NCBI GenBank assembly: GCA_023416415.1
Contig: JAEZHR010000170.1
Location: 1 to 19,592 of the forward strand
DNA from: Pseudomonadota bacterium
GTDB taxonomy: Bacteria > Pseudomonadota > Gammaproteobacteria > Burkholderiales > Burkholderiaceae_D
Direction of reading: 5' to 3'
Length of the DNA stretch: 19,592 nucleotides
The notes below the pieces were generated by a model. The model was not told the DNA's origin and ran no database searches. It saw nothing but the letters and a program-made list of their open reading frames with translations. Below, piece after piece: positions 1-7,128 of this stretch (positions are counted from its first letter, which is position 1; every line of letters starts with the position of its first letter). The position numbers were made by a program, and so were the translations under genes.

Positions 1-845
1 GGCGTATACAGCAGCGCGTAGGAAAGCTGCTTGACCAGCAGCGCTGCGAATGCGGGCAGCAGCACCAGCGCCGGGCGCAGCGGATGCGGGCGCAGCAGAA
101 AGGTCCAGGCGAGCATGGCGCCGGCCAGGCCGCAGGTGGTGATCAGGGTTTCGGCCAGCCAGTAATCTTCCAGCACCAGCATGGCTTCGCCGCGCAGCAG
201 GGCGGCGAGGTCGACCGGCGTCTCGAGCAGATCGCTGGCCCACCCCGAGAGCACGGGAAGGATCTTGCCGTGGCCAAACAGATAGGGTTGCGGATAGATC
301 TGGGCCAGAGTCCACAGGCCGGCAACGATCACGCCGCGTCCGGCCTCCGGCACGAACCAGGCGCGCCGCAGCTGCAGCACCCGGCTTTCGACCAGGAAGG
401 TACGCGTGGTGAGCATGCCGAAGATGGCACCGATGGTGCCCCCCGCCAGATTGGCAATGAAATCGAGGTTCGAGGACACCCGGTTGGGCAGGTAGGTTTG
501 TGCCATTTCCATGCCGCCAGTCAGCAGTACAGTGGCAAGAATGGCCGCGCTGAGGGCGGACAGGCCGCGCAGGAAGGGGTAGACAGCAAACACGACCAGC
601 GCACCGAAGGGGATGTAGCCGGCTATGTTGGTGCTCAGGTCGAAGCCGGTCCAGTAGTAAGGCAGGGGCTGCTGCAGGAAGGCCCACGGCGCCAGCCCCT
701 TGTCTTGCCAGTTGGAGAACGGGTAGAGACTGGCGTAGACGATCAGGCAGGCATACATCAGCACGCCCACGCGCGCGAAGGTCGAGGCGCCGTCGCGTCC
801 GGAGGCGACGGAATTGAGCTCGATCGGCATGGGAAGACGGCTCAT
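1..845 (-). CDS. VanZ-family membrane protein (3' end beyond window)
   Basis: My own minus-strand reading gives an open frame of 281 codons from ATG at 845 to the left edge, beginning MSRLPMPIELN. It is hydrophobic, with several predicted membrane segments. The first roughly 150 residues look like a VanZ-like domain: a YASLYPFSNW segment, then STNIAGYIPFGALV, then a GGMEMAQTYLPNR segment followed by SNLDFIANLAGGTIGA. VanZ-family proteins are poorly characterised polytopic membrane proteins; the founding member affects teicoplanin resistance, but no resistance role should be assumed here. It lies 66 nt after the PqiC-like lipoprotein in the same direction and may be the last or a later gene of the lipid-transport operon. 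A second in-frame ATG five codons further in is an alternative start. The C-terminus is not in the window. Confidence 0.82.
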   Translation of the reverse strand, partial: MSRLPMPIELNSVASGRDGASTFARVGVLMYACLIVYASLYPFSNWQDKGLAPWAFLQQPLPYYWTGFDLSTNIAGYIPFGALVVFAVYPFLRGLSALSAAILATVLLTGGMEMAQTYLPNRVSSNLDFIANLAGGTIGAIFGMLTTRTFLVESRVLQLRRAWFVPEAGRGVIVAGLWTLAQIYPQPYLFGHGKILPVLSGWASDLLETPVDLAALLRGEAMLVLEDYWLAETLITTCGLAGAMLAWTFLLRPHPLRPALVLLPAFAALLVKQLSYALLYT

Positions 846-911
846 GCAGGCGCCTCGTTCCTTACAGAAAATAGGCCTATTGTCGGCGCACCGGGTGCCA
901 CGGGCAAGGCG

Positions 912-1520
912 CTAATTCTTCTGCACCTGGCCGAGCCAGTCGATCATGGAGGCCAGCGCGGCATCGCTGGCCTTTGCCAATGCCTGCACGCCGCCTTGTG
1001 CATCCGCGCTCGATGCAGGCGCGTCCTCGACGAAGCTGCGTTGCGCGACGACGCGCCCGCCCTTGAACAGGGTGGCGCGCAGGGATACGCGCGCGCTGCT
1101 TTGCTCGGGGGCGGTGAAATGTTGGCTGAAATCGTCGATCTGGATGCGCAGCTGCAAGACGGCCGCCGCCGGGTCGGTCGCGGACAGGGCGATGCCGCCG
1201 GCCTGGACGATGGCCTGGCGCAGGCGTTGGGCCAGCAGGGGCGCCGGGGCCATCGCCCAGCGGCTGGCCGAGTAGGTGCGGGCCTGCAGCGCATCGACAT
1301 AGTCGAGGCGGTAATAAATGCGCTCGCTGTCGAGCCAGTCGGTGCTGACCACGTCGGCCACTGCCACGGTGATGCCATCCAGGCGTGTCGTCGCCGGCGC
1401 GGCGGTGACAGGGCCGAGGTCGTACAGGGCCGGTCGGCGTCCCTGGACACTGGCACAGGCGGGCAGCAGGGCCGTCGCGGTGGCGGCAGTGAAGGCGGTC
1501 AGGAGTTGTCGTCGGTTCAT
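912..1520 (-). CDS. ABC-type transport auxiliary lipoprotein, PqiC-like
   Basis: A 202-residue lipoprotein. The N-terminus has a twin-arginine-like start (NRRQLL), a short hydrophobic stretch and a lipobox LPAC with the modified cysteine at residue 22; Ala follows, which fits outer-membrane sorting. The body resembles the ABC-type transport auxiliary component/PqiC domain family: an early YDLGP segment, a YVDALQARTYSASRWAMAP segment typical of the group, and a RVSLRATLF strand. Family members are thought to form the outer-membrane end of MCE-type lipid transport systems. It starts 13 nt after the MCE gene stop, preceded by an AGGA ribosome-binding site, so it is very likely co-transcribed with the permease, ATPase and MCE genes. 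Function is inferred from family and context. Confidence 0.85.
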   Translation of the reverse strand: MNRRQLLTAFTAATATALLPACASVQGRRPALYDLGPVTAAPATTRLDGITVAVADVVSTDWLDSERIYYRLDYVDALQARTYSASRWAMAPAPLLAQRLRQAIVQAGGIALSATDPAAAVLQLRIQIDDFSQHFTAPEQSSARVSLRATLFKGGRVVAQRSFVEDAPASSADAQGGVQALAKASDAALASMIDWLGQVQKN

Positions 1521-1533
1521 GCGGAAATCCTGT

Positions 1534-2463
1534 TCAGGGGGCCTTGAATCCCGGCTCGCCGGGGCCGGGTGCGAGATCGGGAGCGCCGAACAGCACGCTT
1601 TGCGGACGCTCTGCCAGCGTGTTCAGGGTGCGGTTGACGGCACGCACGGAAGAGCGCACGTCGTTGACCAGCGGCAGCGTCTCGCGTTCGACGCGCGCGG
1701 CGAGCGTGCCGATCTGGCCGGCGCTGGTGGCGATGGCAGCAAGGGCGCCATCGGGCGCGCGCAGGTCGCCGACCATGCCGTCGAGATTGCCGGTCAGGGC
1801 ACGCGCCTCCGCCGCCACGGCTTCCAGATTGCCCAGCGTTCTGTCGGCCTGCGCGGTCAGCGCGGGTAGACGATCCAGCGTGGGCTGCAACTGGCGTGGC
1901 AGCGTTTCGAATTCCGAGGCAACGCGGCTGACGCTTTCGAAGGCCGCCAGCATGGTGCGCTGATTGTCATCCGACAGCAGCGTGCCCAGGCGGGCAACCA
2001 CCTGTTCCGTCTGCTCCATGATCGCCAGCCCGCGTGTCTGCAGCTGAACGAACAGGCTGGGATGCATGGGAATGCGCGCCGGTGCCGCTTCGCTCGTCTG
2101 CAAGGGCTGGCGCCGTTCGCCGCTGTCGTCGAGTTCGACATAGGCCACGCCGGTGACACCCTGATAGCCGAGCGTGGCGAAGGTCGAGTGCGTGATCGGC
2201 GTGTCGGGACGCACGTTGATGTGCACCAGAATCTGTCCCGGCACCTTGGGATCGAAGCGTATCCATTCGACCTGGCCCACATCCAGCCCGCGGTAGCGCA
2301 CCGCCGCCTGCGGAGCCAGGCCCGGGATCGAAGACTCGGTGGCGATCTGGTACGGCACCCAGCCAGTGTGATCGCGCGTGAGCCACATCCCCACGGCGAT
2401 GGTTGCCGCCAGCATCAGCAGGGTGAACAGTCCGGCCGCCAGCGCGTGCGATTTATTCTCCAT
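1534..2463 (-). CDS. MCE-domain lipid-transport protein (MlaD-like)
   Basis: A 309-residue protein with a short cytoplasmic N-terminus, one membrane anchor (about residues 8-28), an MCE domain (about 35-120, including the RYRGLDVGQVEWI and LGYQGVTGVAYVEL segments) and a long helical, probably coiled-coil C-terminal region. The tail ends in LFGAPDLAPGPGEPGF, a proline/glycine-rich ending I associate with betaproteobacterial members. MCE proteins form periplasmic rings that pass lipids between the inner and outer membranes; here it would be the substrate-binding partner of the adjacent ATPase and permease. I chose ATG 2463 because it overlaps the end of the ATPase gene by 11 nt and has a strong GGAGGA site 8 nt upstream. 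A longer frame to 2586 would lie deep inside the ATPase gene and lacks MCE-type sequence. Confidence 0.92.
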   Translation of the reverse strand: MENKSHALAAGLFTLLMLAATIAVGMWLTRDHTGWVPYQIATESSIPGLAPQAAVRYRGLDVGQVEWIRFDPKVPGQILVHINVRPDTPITHSTFATLGYQGVTGVAYVELDDSGERRQPLQTSEAAPARIPMHPSLFVQLQTRGLAIMEQTEQVVARLGTLLSDDNQRTMLAAFESVSRVASEFETLPRQLQPTLDRLPALTAQADRTLGNLEAVAAEARALTGNLDGMVGDLRAPDGALAAIATSAGQIGTLAARVERETLPLVNDVRSSVRAVNRTLNTLAERPQSVLFGAPDLAPGPGEPGFKAP

Positions 2464-3250
2464 ATGCGGATTCCTCCGGTTTGTCCCGCATGGCCTCTTG
2501 CGCGCGACGGCCGCGCACGCCATGGAAGAAATGCGTGATGAAAGGATGGTCGACGTCGAGCACGCGCTGCGGGGTGTCGCAGGCAATCACACGGCGATCG
2601 GCCAACACGGCGACCTTGCTGGCCAGCGCGAACAGCGTGTCGAGGTCGTGCGTGACCATCACCACCGTCAGGTGCATCTGTGCATGCAAGGCGCGGATGA
2701 GCGCGACGAAGCTCTCCGACAGCGCCGGGTCGAGACCGGCCGTGGGTTCGTCGAGAAACAGCAGCTCGGGCTCCAGCGCCAGCGCACGCGCCAGCGCCAC
2801 GCGCTTGATCATGCCGCCGGAAAGATCGGCCGGCATCTTCTGCGCCTGTTCCGGCGTGATGCCGACCATGTCCAGCTTGAGCAGCACTGCTTCGCGGGTC
2901 AGGGACTCGGGCAGGGTGCGCAGCTCGCGCATCGGCAGTGCCACGTTGTCGAATGCACTCAGCGCCGAGAACAGCGCGCCGTGCTGGAACAGCATGCCCC
3001 AGCGGCTGCGCAGCTGCTGCAGGCGTGGTTCTGTCGTGCGGGCGATGTCCTCGCCGAAGATGCGTACGCTGCCGGCACTGGGTCGCGTGAGTCCGAGCAT
3101 GTGGCGCAGCAGCGTCGTCTTGCCCGAGCCCGACCCCCCGACCAGGGCCAGGATGTCGCCTTCGTCGACCGTGAGGTCGAGGTGATCGTGCACCACGTGT
3201 TGACCGAACTGGGTACGCAGATCGCGAATGTCGATGACCGGCGTATCCAT
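2453..3250 (-). CDS. MlaF-like ABC transporter ATP-binding protein
   Basis: A 265-residue cytoplasmic ABC ATPase of the Mla/MCE subfamily. Visible motifs are Walker A GGSGSGKT (about residues 38-45), the Q-loop FQHG (about 88-91), signature LSGGM (about 143-147), Walker B LLFLDEP (about 163-169) with D-loop GLD, and the switch histidine in MVTHD (about 201). It should power lipid movement through the adjacent permease. ATG 3250 is one base after the permease stop (TGACATG), and its protein begins MDTPVIDIRDL, the normal start of this family; an earlier in-frame ATG would lie inside the permease gene. Its 3' end overlaps the MCE gene start, which suggests translational coupling. Because Mkl, MlaF and related names are used loosely, I give no symbol. 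Confidence 0.93.
   Translation of the reverse strand: MDTPVIDIRDLRTQFGQHVVHDHLDLTVDEGDILALVGGSGSGKTTLLRHMLGLTRPSAGSVRIFGEDIARTTEPRLQQLRSRWGMLFQHGALFSALSAFDNVALPMRELRTLPESLTREAVLLKLDMVGITPEQAQKMPADLSGGMIKRVALARALALEPELLFLDEPTAGLDPALSESFVALIRALHAQMHLTVVMVTHDLDTLFALASKVAVLADRRVIACDTPQRVLDVDHPFITHFFHGVRGRRAQEAMRDKPEESAYGE
2472..2477 (-). promoter_or_regulatory. Ribosome-binding site of the MCE gene
   Basis: On the minus strand GGAGGA lies 8 nt before ATG 2463 and inside the last codons of the ATPase gene. It fixes the MCE start and points to coupled translation of the two genes. Confidence 0.8.
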
Positions 3251-3251
3251 G

Positions 3252-4367
3252 TCAGAACCCCACCTGCTGGAAGACGACGGCGAAAACGGCATCGGCCAGA
3301 ATCACTGCCGTAATCGCCGTCACGACCGATAGCGTCGTTCCCTGGCCGAGCATTTCGGTGTTGGGTGCGACGCGCAAGCCGAAGTGGCACGCGATGAGCG
3401 CGATCAGCATGCCGAAGACCACTCCCTTCCCGAGTCCGATCCAGTAGTTGGCAATCGGCACCGCATCCGGCAATTCCTGGAAGAACCAGACCGGATTCAG
3501 GCCGAGTTCATAGCGCGCGGCCGCCATGCCGCCGAGCAGGGCGATGGCATCGGTCCACATCACCAGCAGTGGCATGGCAACAGCCAGCGCCAGCACGCGC
3601 GGCAGGATCAGTCGAAATCCGTGCGGCATGCCCATGACCAGCATCGCATCGAGTTCCTCGGTCACGCGCATCACCCCGAGCTGGGCCGTGATGGCCGAGC
3701 CCGAACGCCCCGCCACCAGGATCGCGGCCAGGAGCGGACCGAGTTCGCGCACGATACTCATACCGAGGATGTTGACCAGATAGATGTCGGCGCCGAAGGT
3801 GGCCAGTTGCTGCGCCGACAAATAGGACAGCACGACGCCGATCAGGAATCCGACCAGCGCGGTAATGCCGAGTGCCTGGTAGCCGATGTGGAAGATGTGG
3901 GCGGATATCTCGCGCCATGGACCGCGTGCCGGTCGGGCGGCGAAGCGGCCCAGGTCGAGCACGAGCTGGCCGAACAGGGCGATCAGTCCGGTCGCGTGAT
4001 CAGCAGCAGTGCCGAATACGTGAGTGAAGCGGTGCAGCAATCCGGGGCCGGGCGCAGGCGGGGGCAGGCGGAGGCTGGCTGCACTTGCCACGCGCACGAA
4101 CACGTCTTCCTGCGCTATGGCGAGGCGCAAGCGTTCCGGGCGCCGCCCCTGCCAGACCTGCCACAGCAGTTGCGCGCCGATATGGTCCAGTCCCTCAAGG
4201 GCGGTGAGATCCCAGAACGCATCCATAGGCACGCGCGCAAGCTGACCGTGCAAGCGTTTCAGGACGCCCTGTCGGGCAAGCGCGCGCACCTGCCATGTTC
4301 CGCGCAGACGCACCGCCGGCGGGTTGCCTGGCAGGAGGTCCAGTCCTGGTTCTTGTTGATCCGACAT
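3252..4367 (-). CDS. MlaE-like lipid ABC permease with N-terminal STAS-like region
   Basis: A 371-residue protein. About the first 105 residues are soluble and resemble a STAS domain: the segment FWDLTALEGLDHIGAQLLWQ matches the D-(L)-x-x-(L)-x-x-I/L-D-x-x-G-x-x-LL pattern. The remaining 260 residues are an MlaE-type permease with several membrane helices, including the conserved GMSIVRELGPLLAAILVAGRSG and VMRVTEELDAMLVMG segments. In E. coli the permease MlaE and the STAS protein MlaB are separate; here they appear fused, and no separate mlaB or mlaC lies nearby. First gene of the leftward lipid-transport operon. ATG 4367 has no Shine-Dalgarno sequence but a TACACT hexamer 6 nt upstream; ATG 4394 (MAFLPY) is an alternative with an AAGG before it. 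Confidence 0.9.
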   Translation of the reverse strand: MSDQQEPGLDLLPGNPPAVRLRGTWQVRALARQGVLKRLHGQLARVPMDAFWDLTALEGLDHIGAQLLWQVWQGRRPERLRLAIAQEDVFVRVASAASLRLPPPAPGPGLLHRFTHVFGTAADHATGLIALFGQLVLDLGRFAARPARGPWREISAHIFHIGYQALGITALVGFLIGVVLSYLSAQQLATFGADIYLVNILGMSIVRELGPLLAAILVAGRSGSAITAQLGVMRVTEELDAMLVMGMPHGFRLILPRVLALAVAMPLLVMWTDAIALLGGMAAARYELGLNPVWFFQELPDAVPIANYWIGLGKGVVFGMLIALIACHFGLRVAPNTEMLGQGTTLSVVTAITAVILADAVFAVVFQQVGF

Positions 4368-4373
4368 GCGCTG

Positions 4374-4379
4374 AGTGTA
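4374..4379 (-). promoter_or_regulatory. Candidate -10 element of the permease operon
   Basis: Minus-strand TACACT lies 6 nt (CAGCGC) before ATG 4367. Transcription from it would start at or beside the A of the start codon, giving a leaderless message. No good -35 hexamer is visible, so this is tentative. Confidence 0.35.
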
Positions 4380-4466
4380 AGGGAGAAACGCCATCCGGGC
4401 CTTGTGCCACCCGGCATGCCGGCTTTCTCGGCCGCAAACCGTCGCCGTTAATGTGCGTCCAGCCGC

Positions 4467-4472
4467 TACAAT
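4467..4472 (+). promoter_or_regulatory. Candidate -10 element of birA
   Basis: TACAAT lies 8 nt before ATG 4481, in the divergent region between the permease operon and birA. The start would be at or within one or two bases of the ATG, and there is no Shine-Dalgarno sequence. The -35 region is weak by eye. Confidence 0.45.
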
Positions 4473-4480
4473 GTGGCGCC

Positions 4481-5278
4481 ATGTCCTCCTCGATTTCATC
4501 CGAACGCATCGCCAGCCTGTGCCGCCCGGCGGCCCAGGCCGTCACGGTGCGGGTGGTGCCGGAAACCGGCTCCACCAATGCCGATCTGCTGGGCGCGCTG
4601 CCGACGCTCACCGCACCGGCCCTGCTGGTGGCGCTCAACCAGACCGCCGGTCGGGGCCGCGCCGGACGCCAATGGCTTTCGGCGCCCGGTCGCTCGCTGA
4701 CCTTCTCCCTGGCCTGGAAATTCCATCGTCCGGTGCATGCGCTGGTCGGCCTGCCGCTGGCGGTCGGCGTGGCGCTGGCTGATGTGCTTGCCATGTATGG
4801 CGTCGAAGTCGGCCTGAAGTGGCCGAACGACGTACTGTTCGAAGGCCGGAAGCTGGCCGGCATCCTGATCGAAAGTGCGACCGCCCAAGACCTTCCCCAT
4901 GCCGCCAGCTGGGCCGTGATCGGCATCGGCATCAACATGCGGCTGGAAGAGAATGCGCTGGCGCAGATCGGCACACCGGCCATCGGCATTCCCTGGCTGG
5001 CCGATCTCGACCAGGACATGCTGCTGGCCACTCTTGCCAGCGGCCTGGCCGAGGCACTGGTGCGCTTCGAGCAGGAAGGGATGGAGCCGTTCGTGGCGCG
5101 CTGGAATGCGCTGCACGCGTTTCGCGGCCGCCCGGTGCGCATTCTCGATCAAGGCCGGGTATTGCACGAAGGTGTTGCGCTGGGCATCGATGCGCATGGG
5201 CGCCTGCTCCTCGAAACCGGGCAGGGACAGACGGCGGTCATGGCTGGCGATGTCTCCTTGCGCGCAGCCGACGCCTGA
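4481..5278 (+). CDS. birA: Biotin--[acetyl-CoA-carboxylase] ligase, without repressor domain
   Basis: A 265-residue biotin protein ligase that activates biotin with ATP and attaches it to the carboxyl-carrier subunit of acetyl-CoA carboxylase. Visible motifs are ETGSTNADL near residue 28, the biotinyl-AMP loop QTAGRGRAGRQW (about 53-64), KWPND (about 114-118) with EGRKLAGILIE after it, and IGIGIN (about 147-152), followed by a small C-terminal SH3-like domain. The N-terminal winged helix of the E. coli bifunctional BirA is missing, so this is a catalytic-only (group I) enzyme that should not act as the bio-operon repressor. An upstream in-frame extension would run into the divergent intergenic region and gives no helix-turn-helix. 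It begins a likely birA-coaX-SPOR operon. Confidence 0.93.
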   Translation: MSSSISSERIASLCRPAAQAVTVRVVPETGSTNADLLGALPTLTAPALLVALNQTAGRGRAGRQWLSAPGRSLTFSLAWKFHRPVHALVGLPLAVGVALADVLAMYGVEVGLKWPNDVLFEGRKLAGILIESATAQDLPHAASWAVIGIGINMRLEENALAQIGTPAIGIPWLADLDQDMLLATLASGLAEALVRFEQEGMEPFVARWNALHAFRGRPVRILDQGRVLHEGVALGIDAHGRLLLETGQGQTAVMAGDVSLRAADA

Positions 5279-5340
5279 CGCCGCATCGGCGCGATGGGCG
5301 AAAACAATGCGGAACTTCAACGAAAACGGATGGATGATCG

Positions 5341-6105
5341 ATGCTGCTGCTGATTGATGCCGGCAATACGCGCGTCAAATGGGCGCGCGCCGAATGCAAG
5401 GCACAACCGGGTCAATGGCTTGACCACGGATGGGTCGAGCGCGCTCAGGTGCGGGAGTTGCGCGCGATGATTTCTGCGCACGCCTGCACGCGTGCGCTGG
5501 TATCGAACGTGGCCGGCAAGGCCCTGCGCGAAGACCTCGAACAGCTGCTGCTGGCCGGCGGGCTCGCGGCTTCGGCCATCGAATGGTTTGTCTCCGAAGC
5601 CGAGCGCGCCGGCCTGAAGAACGGTTACCGCAATCCGTCCCAGCTCGGCTGCGACCGCTTTGCCTCGGCCATTGGCGCACGCACGCTGCATCCGGGGCGC
5701 GCGCTGCTGGTGGCCACTTGCGGCACGGCGACCACGATCGACGCCGTGAGCGCCGAGGGAGTCTTCGTTGGCGGCATGATTTTGCCCGGCCTCGGCCTGA
5801 TGGCCACCTCGCTGGCGCGCAACACTGCGCAACTGCCGCAGATCGCGCATGACCTGAACGTGGCCGACCCCTTCGCCGACAACACCGATGCTGCCATCGC
5901 CAGCGGTTGCCTGAGCGCGCAGGCCGGCGCCATCACGCGCGCCCATGATGCGCTGCGCAGGCGCACGGGCGAGACGCCCCTGTGCCTGCTGTCGGGCGGC
6001 GCGGCCGCGCTGATTTCACCGCATCTGGCGTTGCCGCATGTGAAGGTCGACAATCTCGTCCTCATCGGCCTGCACGCCGCCCATGTCCTTTCGTCACAAT
6101 GCTGA
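5341..6105 (+). CDS. coaX: Type III pantothenate kinase
   Basis: A 254-residue kinase for the first committed step of coenzyme A synthesis (pantothenate to 4'-phosphopantothenate). It belongs to the ASKHA fold family rather than the CoaA family. Visible motifs are N-terminal LLLIDAGNTRVKWA (phosphate-binding, Asp6), NPSQLGCDRFASAIGA near residue 100, and VATCGTATTIDAV near residue 130, with GGMILPGLGLM following. ATG 5341 is the first start after an in-frame stop at 5335-5337, which fixes the N-terminus; GGATGGAT just upstream may serve as the ribosome-binding site. The gene lies 62 nt after birA and its stop overlaps the next start by 7 nt (ATGCTGA). Bordetella homologues were first named Baf, for Bvg accessory factor. 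Confidence 0.95.
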   Translation: MLLLIDAGNTRVKWARAECKAQPGQWLDHGWVERAQVRELRAMISAHACTRALVSNVAGKALREDLEQLLLAGGLAASAIEWFVSEAERAGLKNGYRNPSQLGCDRFASAIGARTLHPGRALLVATCGTATTIDAVSAEGVFVGGMILPGLGLMATSLARNTAQLPQIAHDLNVADPFADNTDAAIASGCLSAQAGAITRAHDALRRRTGETPLCLLSGGAAALISPHLALPHVKVDNLVLIGLHAAHVLSSQC

Positions 6106-6803
6106 AATTCCTGTTCTGGATCCTGTTGCTTGCCAACGCCGGCCTGGCTGCGTACCAGTTCGGTCATCTCGACACGCTGCTGCCCACCGGGCGCGAGCCG
6201 ACGCGCCTGCAACGCCAGATCGAGCCGCAGCGCCTGCACGTGGTACCTGAACCCAGGGCCGCGCAGGAGGCTGCTGCGGCGCCGGCTGCGGTGGCCGATG
6301 CGCCAGCCTCTGCGCCGGCCACGACGGTTGCCGCCGCAGTCGAACCGGTGCCGGCCTGCATCGAGGTCGGACGTTTCAGTCAGGACGAAGCGCAGCGCTT
6401 CCGTGCGCAGCTGGGGCCGCTTGGCGCACGCGCCGAGCCGCATACGCTCACATCAGCGCGCAGTTACATGGTCTACATGCCGCCACAGCCAGACCGCGCC
6501 GGGGCCGAACGGAAAGCGTCCGAATTGCGCACGCTGGGCATCGATGACTTCTTCATCATCCAGGACAATTCCGACCTGCGCTGGGCCATTTCACTGGGTG
6601 TCTTCAAGACCGAGGAGGGAGCGCGCACCCACCTTGCGGAGCTCGTGCGCCGGGGCGTGCGCACCGCACGCGTAGGACAGCGTTCGATGGGACCGGTCCA
6701 GCTGGTCTTGCGCTTTCACGGACTCGATGCCGACACGCTCGGTGCCCTGCGTCAAACCGCCGCCGGATTCGAGCGCAAGGCGGTGCAGGAATGCGCAGGT
6801 TGA
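6099..6803 (+). CDS. Membrane-anchored SPOR-domain protein
   Basis: A 234-residue protein starting MLKFLFWILLLANAGLAAYQ, a single N-terminal membrane anchor. An Ala/Pro/Val-rich linker (about 60-85) follows, then a C-terminal domain (about 85-170) containing CIEVGRFSQDEAQRF and RWAISLGVFKTEEGARTHL, which fit SPOR repeats. SPOR domains bind denuded glycan strands and often place proteins at the division septum; that role is inferred here. The start is set by a 7-nt overlap with coaX, indicating translational coupling. The approximately 60 residues after the SPOR region (RSMGPVQLVLRFHG onward) match nothing I recognise. The stop codon lies in a small 6-bp hairpin (6802-6817) with no T tract. 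Confidence 0.85.
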   Translation: MLKFLFWILLLANAGLAAYQFGHLDTLLPTGREPTRLQRQIEPQRLHVVPEPRAAQEAAAAPAAVADAPASAPATTVAAAVEPVPACIEVGRFSQDEAQRFRAQLGPLGARAEPHTLTSARSYMVYMPPQPDRAGAERKASELRTLGIDDFFIIQDNSDLRWAISLGVFKTEEGARTHLAELVRRGVRTARVGQRSMGPVQLVLRFHGLDADTLGALRQTAAGFERKAVQECAG

Positions 6804-6856
6804 GCCGGATGCGGCTCTGAAGAAGCGGATTTGAGAGAACGCTGACAGCAGTGCGG

Positions 6857-7045
6857 CTATTCGTCCGATGCCTTGCTTGCAGCGGCAATTCGCTCGCGAA
6901 GGCATTGCGGACAATAGCAGCCGCCGGCGCTCTCGTAGCGTGAGGGCGGCAGCGTCGGCAGCGTGGTGCACCAGCAGGGCGGTGCGTTCGGCGCCTCGCT
7001 CATGCCGCAGGAGAATTCGGCTGCGCACTGCTGACAGGTACTCAT
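6857..7045 (-). CDS. Small cysteine-rich CWC-family protein
   Basis: A 62-residue protein with eight cysteines. It begins MSTCQQCAAEFSCGM, continues with a CWCTTLPTLPPSRYES segment, then GGCYCPQCL. Paired CxxC, the central CWC and the final CxCxxCL fit the small Cysteine-rich CWC family of proteobacteria, whose function is unknown; metal binding is a reasonable guess. It is divergent from argB and convergent with the SPOR gene. No Shine-Dalgarno sequence is visible before ATG 7045. A TACAAT hexamer on the same strand at 7083-7078 would give a leader of about 26 nt. The conserved cysteine spacing is what separates it from background open frames. Confidence 0.82.
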   Translation of the reverse strand: MSTCQQCAAEFSCGMSEAPNAPPCWCTTLPTLPPSRYESAGGCYCPQCLRERIAAASKASDE

Positions 7046-7077
7046 GGCAAATGGCTAAGGAAGTAGCGGTTCGGGCC

Positions 7078-7083
7078 ATTGTA
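7078..7083 (-). promoter_or_regulatory. Candidate -10 element of the CWC gene
   Basis: Minus-strand TACAAT followed by GGCCCG, about 32 nt before ATG 7045. The same hexamer with a GC-rich GGC start region occurs before birA. The -35 region (around TTTCCT, 16 nt upstream) is weak. Confidence 0.4.
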
Positions 7084-7122
7084 GCGGTAGTTCGGCCTCA
7101 GGAAATCTGCGCGCAATCGCTG

Positions 7123-7128
7123 TAAAAT
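7123..7128 (+). promoter_or_regulatory. Candidate -10 element of argB
   Basis: TAAAAT followed by CCCGCC, 26 nt before ATG 7155. The predicted start near 7135 would give a leader of about 20 nt carrying an AAGGG ribosome-binding site at 7144-7148. No clear ARG-box-like operator is visible. Confidence 0.4.

Noticed and set aside
84..1547. 487-codon open frame on the plus strand across the VanZ and lipoprotein genes
   Set aside because: It is antisense to two well-supported genes and crosses their boundary, and its sequence is Gly/Gln/His/Arg-rich without any recognisable domain, as expected of antisense frames in GC-rich DNA.
6868..7125. Plus-strand 85-codon frame upstream of argB
   Set aside because: It is antisense to the CWC gene, whose conserved cysteine pattern is on the minus strand; the frame is Arg/Ser/Ala-rich and unsupported.
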